The translations under genes were made by a program, and so were the position numbers. Shown here piece by piece: positions 6,177 to 6,465 of a stretch of 6,465 nucleotides of DNA; position 1 is the stretch's first letter; each line of letters opens with the position of its first letter. The stretch is from Rhodospirillaceae bacterium. GTDB lineage: Bacteria > Pseudomonadota > Alphaproteobacteria > UBA8366 > GCA-2717185. Location: positions 1-6,465 of the forward strand of contig JABJJH010000313.1 in the NCBI GenBank assembly GCA_018660965.1. The letters are read 5' to 3'. The notes below the pieces were generated by a model, which was not told the DNA's origin, searched no databases, and was given only the letters and a program-made list of their open reading frames with translations.

Positions 6177-6465
6177 CTACTCCGCGCTTTCCATATACGC
6201 CTCCAGCGGCGGACAGGCGCACGTCAGATGGCGGTCGCCGTAGACCTGATCAATGCGTCCGACGGGCGGCCAGTATTTTTCGGTCCGTTGACCCGGCGCC
6301 GGAAACGCGGCGACGTCGCGCGTATAGGGATGCGTCCAGGACGTTTCCGTGACATCGGCCAGTGTGTGCGGGGCGTTGCGCAACGGGTTGTCGTCGGCGT
6401 CTATATCGCCGGATTCGACTTGACTGATTTCATTGCGAATAGCGATCATCGCGTCACAGAAGCGG
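6177..6465 (-). CDS. gcvP: Glycine dehydrogenase (decarboxylating), P-protein, C-terminal part
   Basis: The minus-strand frame runs in from the right edge and gives 95 residues ending in YMESAE. It carries hallmark C-terminal P-protein sequence: RFCDAMIAIRNEI at its first residues, DNPLRNAPHT, WTHPYTRDVAAFPAP, then YWPPVGRIDQVYGDR and a CACPP motif near the end. GcvP is the PLP-dependent decarboxylase of the glycine cleavage system. It releases CO2 from glycine and loads the aminomethyl group onto the lipoyl H-protein. The tail matches the single-chain (about 950 residue) form rather than the split GcvPA/GcvPB form. The PLP-binding lysine and most of the protein lie outside the window, so intactness cannot be judged. 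The first in-frame ATG in view is not the start, because the conserved RFCDA precedes it. The rest of the gcv operon would be expected beyond the right edge. Confidence 0.95.
   Translation of the reverse strand, partial: RFCDAMIAIRNEISQVESGDIDADDNPLRNAPHTLADVTETSWTHPYTRDVAAFPAPGQRTEKYWPPVGRIDQVYGDRHLTCACPPLEAYMESAE

Noticed and set aside
6177..6449. Treating the glycine dehydrogenase fragment as a complete 90-residue gene starting at the ATG at 6449
   Set aside because: Conserved P-protein residues (RFCDA) continue upstream in frame to the window edge, so it is the 3' end of a long gene.

Overview
The window is about 6.5 kb of chromosomal sequence from a GC-rich bacterium. The gene families, the single-chain glycine decarboxylase tail and the density of acyl-CoA and molybdenum-hydroxylase genes suggest a proteobacterium, probably an alphaproteobacterium. 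That placement is inference from style and content; there is no rRNA or other marker to confirm it.

Layout. At the left edge on the + strand are the last 27 codons of an unidentified gene (1-84). One base later comes a complete acyl-CoA dehydrogenase family gene (86-1309). A terminator-like hairpin (1318-1342) follows that stop. After a 185-base spacer, also on the + strand, is a gene for a secreted protein made almost wholly of 42-residue kinesin-light-chain-type TPR units (1495-2937). The right half is on the - strand. Reading leftward from the right edge, it holds the C-terminus of glycine dehydrogenase GcvP (6177-6465, cut by the window), a 104-base gap with a second terminator-like hairpin (6118-6136), a molybdopterin-binding xanthine dehydrogenase/CoxL-like large subunit (3724-6072), and a crotonase-superfamily gene (2962-3693). 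The crotonase gene converges on the TPR gene with 24 bases between stops.

How the genes relate. The molybdenum-hydroxylase subunit and the crotonase lie 30 bases apart on one strand and are probably co-transcribed. With the acyl-CoA dehydrogenase nearby, this suggests oxidative catabolism of a CoA-activated or heterocyclic substrate, but the substrate cannot be read from the sequence. Two of the enzymes carry active-site changes. The dehydrogenase has Gln where the catalytic Glu is expected, and the crotonase keeps only one of the two hydratase glutamates. The molybdenum subunit has the AYRGAGR loop (form II, not proven CO oxidation) and no adjacent FeS or FAD subunit genes in view. The TPR gene looks compositionally different from its neighbours and may be an insertion between metabolic genes. 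I see no CRISPR array, tRNA, rRNA, insertion sequence or phage feature. No wholly new system is evident; the most unusual items are the solo secreted TPR protein and the enzyme active-site substitutions.
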